Assembly (NCBI RefSeq): GCF_900143625.1
Contig: NZ_FRFF01000197.1
Location: forward strand, 1-51,042
Length of the DNA: 51,042 nucleotides
Reading direction: 5' to 3'
Source: Nocardiopsis sp. JB363
Lineage (GTDB): Bacteria; Actinomycetota; Actinomycetes; Streptosporangiales; Streptosporangiaceae
In this document: positions 49,208-51,042 of the stretch, one piece after another
Layout of the letters: each line of letters begins with the position of its first letter
Position numbering within the stretch: the first letter of the stretch is position 1
Program-made: the position numbers and the translations under genes
Notes under the pieces: generated by a model
What the model was told of the DNA's origin: nothing
The model's database searches: none
What the model saw: only the letters and a program-made list of their open reading frames with translations

Positions 49208-49747
49208 TCAGTTGCGGAACTTGGCCTGTGCGTCGGTGGAGCCGGCCATGAGTTTGTTGAGCAGGCGGACCAGTTCGCGGCGTTCCTCGGGTTCGAGGGC
49301 CTCGGCCCAGGCGCTCTCGCGGCGGTTGTGCGCGCGGAACACGCCCAGGATCGCCCCGTAGCCGGCCTCGGTCAGGCTGAGCTGGAGCGCGCGCCGGTCG
49401 TGGGTGGCGCGTTCGCGGGAGAGCAGTCCGTCCCGTTCCAGGGTGTTGAGCAGGGCGGACAGAGCAGCGCGGCTCATGCCGGAGATCTGGGCGGTGGTCT
49501 TGGCCTCCATGGGTCCGGCGAGCCAGAGCGCGAAGAGCACACGAAAGCCCGGCCAGGTCCAACCCCGTGGGCGGTGTACCGAGGACTCCAGGTCGTAGAC
49601 GACCATGCTCGTCGCCCGGTTGAGGGTGAGGATCATGCGCATGGCCTCGGCGTTGACGGAGGGAAGCTCGCGTTCGGCCTTGTGCACCGCGTAGTCCACG
49701 AATGACCAGAAGGTGAGCTCGTCGGGGGGTGCGGTGTTGTGAGTCAC
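49208..49747 (-). CDS. MarR-family transcriptional regulator
   Basis: A 179-aa winged-helix regulator: dimer helices at both ends and a central HTH with KTTAQISGMSRAALSALLNT followed by the wing DGLLSRERATHDRRALQLSL. I start it at GTG 49747 (VTHNTAPPDEL); the frame stays open far upstream across the divergent gene but only as shadow. Divergent from the MBL-fold gene, with a palindrome ATCAAA/TTTGAT between them, which it probably binds. A dyad AAGGGGCC/GGCCCTT about 30 nt after its stop may end its transcript before the aminotransferase gene. Confidence 0.9.
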   Translation of the reverse strand: MTHNTAPPDELTFWSFVDYAVHKAERELPSVNAEAMRMILTLNRATSMVVYDLESSVHRPRGWTWPGFRVLFALWLAGPMEAKTTAQISGMSRAALSALLNTLERDGLLSRERATHDRRALQLSLTEAGYGAILGVFRAHNRRESAWAEALEPEERRELVRLLNKLMAGSTDAQAKFRN

Positions 49748-49922
49748 GACGGCCAGCCTATAACTCGGCCCTTCGTCGGGTCGTTCTCGGTCGCGGTGGC
49801 GGGCACGTCGTGGATCGGCGCTCGAAGGGCGAAGGAGTAGCCTGCTTCTGTGAGCCGCGTCACCGATGCTTGGGGTCTGGGCCCCATGGTGCTGTGGTGC
49901 GCGACACGTTATGGTCAGATTC

Positions 49923-49936
49923 ATCAAACATTTGAT
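49923..49936. promoter_or_regulatory. Putative MarR operator upstream of the MBL-fold gene
   Basis: ATCAAA-CA-TTTGAT, a perfect 14-bp palindrome in an AT-rich patch about 49 nt before the MBL gene start and 176 nt from the divergent MarR gene start. A second TTTGATCA/TGATCATTTG overlap extends it. Confidence 0.6.
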
Positions 49937-49984
49937 CATTTGGGCGGTTCGAGCCGTCCGCGACGAGTGAAGGGCCCTTCGACC

Positions 49985-50947
49985 ATGGCAGCCAAGCCGT
50001 TCGCCTCCTCCGCCGACACCCAGGCCAAGGAACAGACCCTCGAAGTCCTGGCCGACGGCGTCTACGCCCTCACCGCGGAGGGCGACCCCAACGTGGGCGC
50101 CATCGAGGGCGAGGACTTCGTCGTGGCCTTCGAGGCACTGGCCACCCCCACCGCCGCCGGGGAATGGCTCGCCAAACTGCGCGAGCACACCGACAAGCCC
50201 GTCCGCTACCTGGTGCTCTCGCACTACCACGCGGTCCGCGTCCTGGGCGCCAGCGCCTTCGACGCCACCATCATCCTCACCCACGAGAAGACCCACGAAC
50301 TCATCCGCGAACGCGGCAAGGAGGACTGGGACAGCGAGTTCGGCCGCATGCCGCGCCTGGCCAAGGACGCCGACTCCGTGCCCGGCCTGACCTGGCCCAC
50401 CCAGACCTTCGCCGACCGCACCACCATCGACCTGGGCGGCGACCGCGGCGAACTCGTCCTGCAGTACTTCGGCCGCGGCCACACCGAGGGCGACATCGTC
50501 GCCTGGCTGCCCGAACAGAAGATCCTCTTCGCCGGCGACCTCGTCGAGGCCCAGGCCGCCCTCTACACCGGCGACGCCTTCCATAAGGACTGGGCCGGCG
50601 CCACCCTCGACAACGTCAAGGCCCTCCAGGCCGAGATGCTCGTCGGCGGACGCGGCGCCGTCAGCCGCGGCCGCGCCGAGGTGGACGCCGCCATCGAACA
50701 GACCCGCAACTTCCTCGACGTGATGATCCGCGAGGTCGGCGCCGTCCACGAACGCGGCGGCACCCTCAAGGAGGCCTTCACCGCCACCCACGTCGCGCTG
50801 GTCGACGACTACGGCCACTGGCCCATCTTCGAGCACTGCCTGCCCTTCGACGTCTCGCGCCTGTGGGACGAGTTCTCCGGCATCGAACGACCCGTCATCT
50901 GGACCGCGGAGCGCGACCGCCAGGTCTGGGATCAGTTGCAGGACTGA
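49985..50947 (+). CDS. MBL-fold protein with altered HxHxDH motif
   Basis: A 320-aa protein of the metallo-beta-lactamase fold. The usual HxHxDH metal motif is H80-Y-H82-A-V84-R85: the first two His stay, while the Asp and third His are replaced by Val and Arg. The later ligands remain: H166 (GRGHTEGD) and D185 (LFAGDLVE). It therefore can keep one metal site (H80, H82, H166) but not the second in the standard form. It is preceded by a MarR-type palindrome and divergent from the MarR gene, which suggests induction by a small molecule. ATG 49985 has no clear Shine-Dalgarno (GAGTGAAGGG is 11 nt up). Substrate unknown. Confidence 0.86.
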   Translation: MAAKPFASSADTQAKEQTLEVLADGVYALTAEGDPNVGAIEGEDFVVAFEALATPTAAGEWLAKLREHTDKPVRYLVLSHYHAVRVLGASAFDATIILTHEKTHELIRERGKEDWDSEFGRMPRLAKDADSVPGLTWPTQTFADRTTIDLGGDRGELVLQYFGRGHTEGDIVAWLPEQKILFAGDLVEAQAALYTGDAFHKDWAGATLDNVKALQAEMLVGGRGAVSRGRAEVDAAIEQTRNFLDVMIREVGAVHERGGTLKEAFTATHVALVDDYGHWPIFEHCLPFDVSRLWDEFSGIERPVIWTAERDRQVWDQLQD

Positions 50948-50969
50948 CCCTCCCTCTCCACCATCCACC

Positions 50970-50986
50970 GCGCCCGTACGGGGCGC
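50970..50986. terminator. Short GC hairpin after the MBL-fold gene
   Basis: GCGCCC, loop GTACG, GGGCGC, 22 nt after the stop of the MBL-fold gene and before the gene starting at 51007. Confidence 0.45.
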
Positions 50987-51006
50987 CCCGAGATACGGAG
51001 CCCACC

Positions 51007-51042
51007 ATGCCGCACCCCCCGGCGCCCCGACCACCCGCGGAC
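51007..51042 (+). CDS. Start of a gene cut by the window edge
   Basis: ATG at 51007 after CGGAGCCCACC, a plausible RBS; twelve codons (MPHPPAPRPPAD) are visible and Pro-rich. Nothing can be said of its function. Confidence 0.4.
   Translation, partial: MPHPPAPRPPAD

Noticed and set aside
49748..51034. Upstream extension of the MarR frame across the MBL-fold gene
   Set aside because: It is the reverse complement of the MBL gene; the MarR fold begins right after GTG 49747.
1..51042. Search for tRNA, rRNA, CRISPR, prophage and integrase genes
   Set aside because: I found no cloverleaf with CCA-ready ends, no repeat-spacer array, and no integrase, transposase or phage structural motif by eye; a dedicated tool could still find a small RNA.

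Overview
The window is chromosomal DNA of a very high-GC actinomycete. The evidence is the strong G/C bias at third codon positions, many GTG/TTG starts, 4-bp stop/start overlaps, an F420-type deazaflavin oxidoreductase, Eis-like acetyltransferases and SorC/ROK/LysR regulators. A Nocardiopsis-like (Streptosporangiales) genus fits best, but this is inferred from gene content, not from a marker gene. I see no rRNA, tRNA, CRISPR, phage or complete insertion sequence. About 40 genes fill the window in short operons.

Layout. 1-391 is non-coding and holds a long near-perfect inverted repeat. 392-4082: Nudix hydrolase, secreted GH16 glucanase and an OmpR-type two-component system (TCS). 4152-7149: a PepSY-like exported protein and a LytR-CpsA-Psr cell-wall ligase, whose promoters carry the same TTCAGGTT operator array, then a CueP-type copper-binding lipoprotein with a CsoR-like site. 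7163-11141: class C beta-lactamase-like membrane enzyme in an operon with a NarL-type TCS. 11247-17525: SorC regulator divergent from a polyol-type cluster (zinc alcohol dehydrogenase, ABC binding protein, two permeases, aldo/keto reductase).

17553-24550 is a zinc-starvation island. It has an AztABCD-type zinc importer with two AztD-like lipoproteins, Cys-less ribosomal proteins S14 and L28, and a COG0523/Mrf-like protein, with three Zur-box-like sites (TGAWAAYCRTTWTCG). The likely logic is high-affinity zinc capture plus replacement of zinc-containing ribosomal proteins when zinc is scarce.

24570-32985 is a candidate alpha-GlcNAc-glycan utilisation island: ROK regulator, sugar ABC importer without its own ATPase and a DUF1989 protein in one direction, GH89 alpha-N-acetylglucosaminidase and a GlcNAc-kinase-like protein in the other. 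A 165-bp MITE-like element with terminal inverted repeats (33003-33167) closes it.

33166-51042 is mixed metabolism: PlsC-type acyltransferase, threonine dehydratase/LysR pair, VOC protein, TRIC channel, disulfide-reductase-like flavoprotein, siderophore-interacting protein with an iron box, BadF-type kinase, tandem Eis-like acetyltransferases, F420-type oxidoreductase, a split AtuA pair with a CitMHS transporter and LysR regulator, a class-V aminotransferase, and a MarR regulator divergent from an MBL-fold protein with an altered metal motif. A last gene starts at 51007 and runs off the end.
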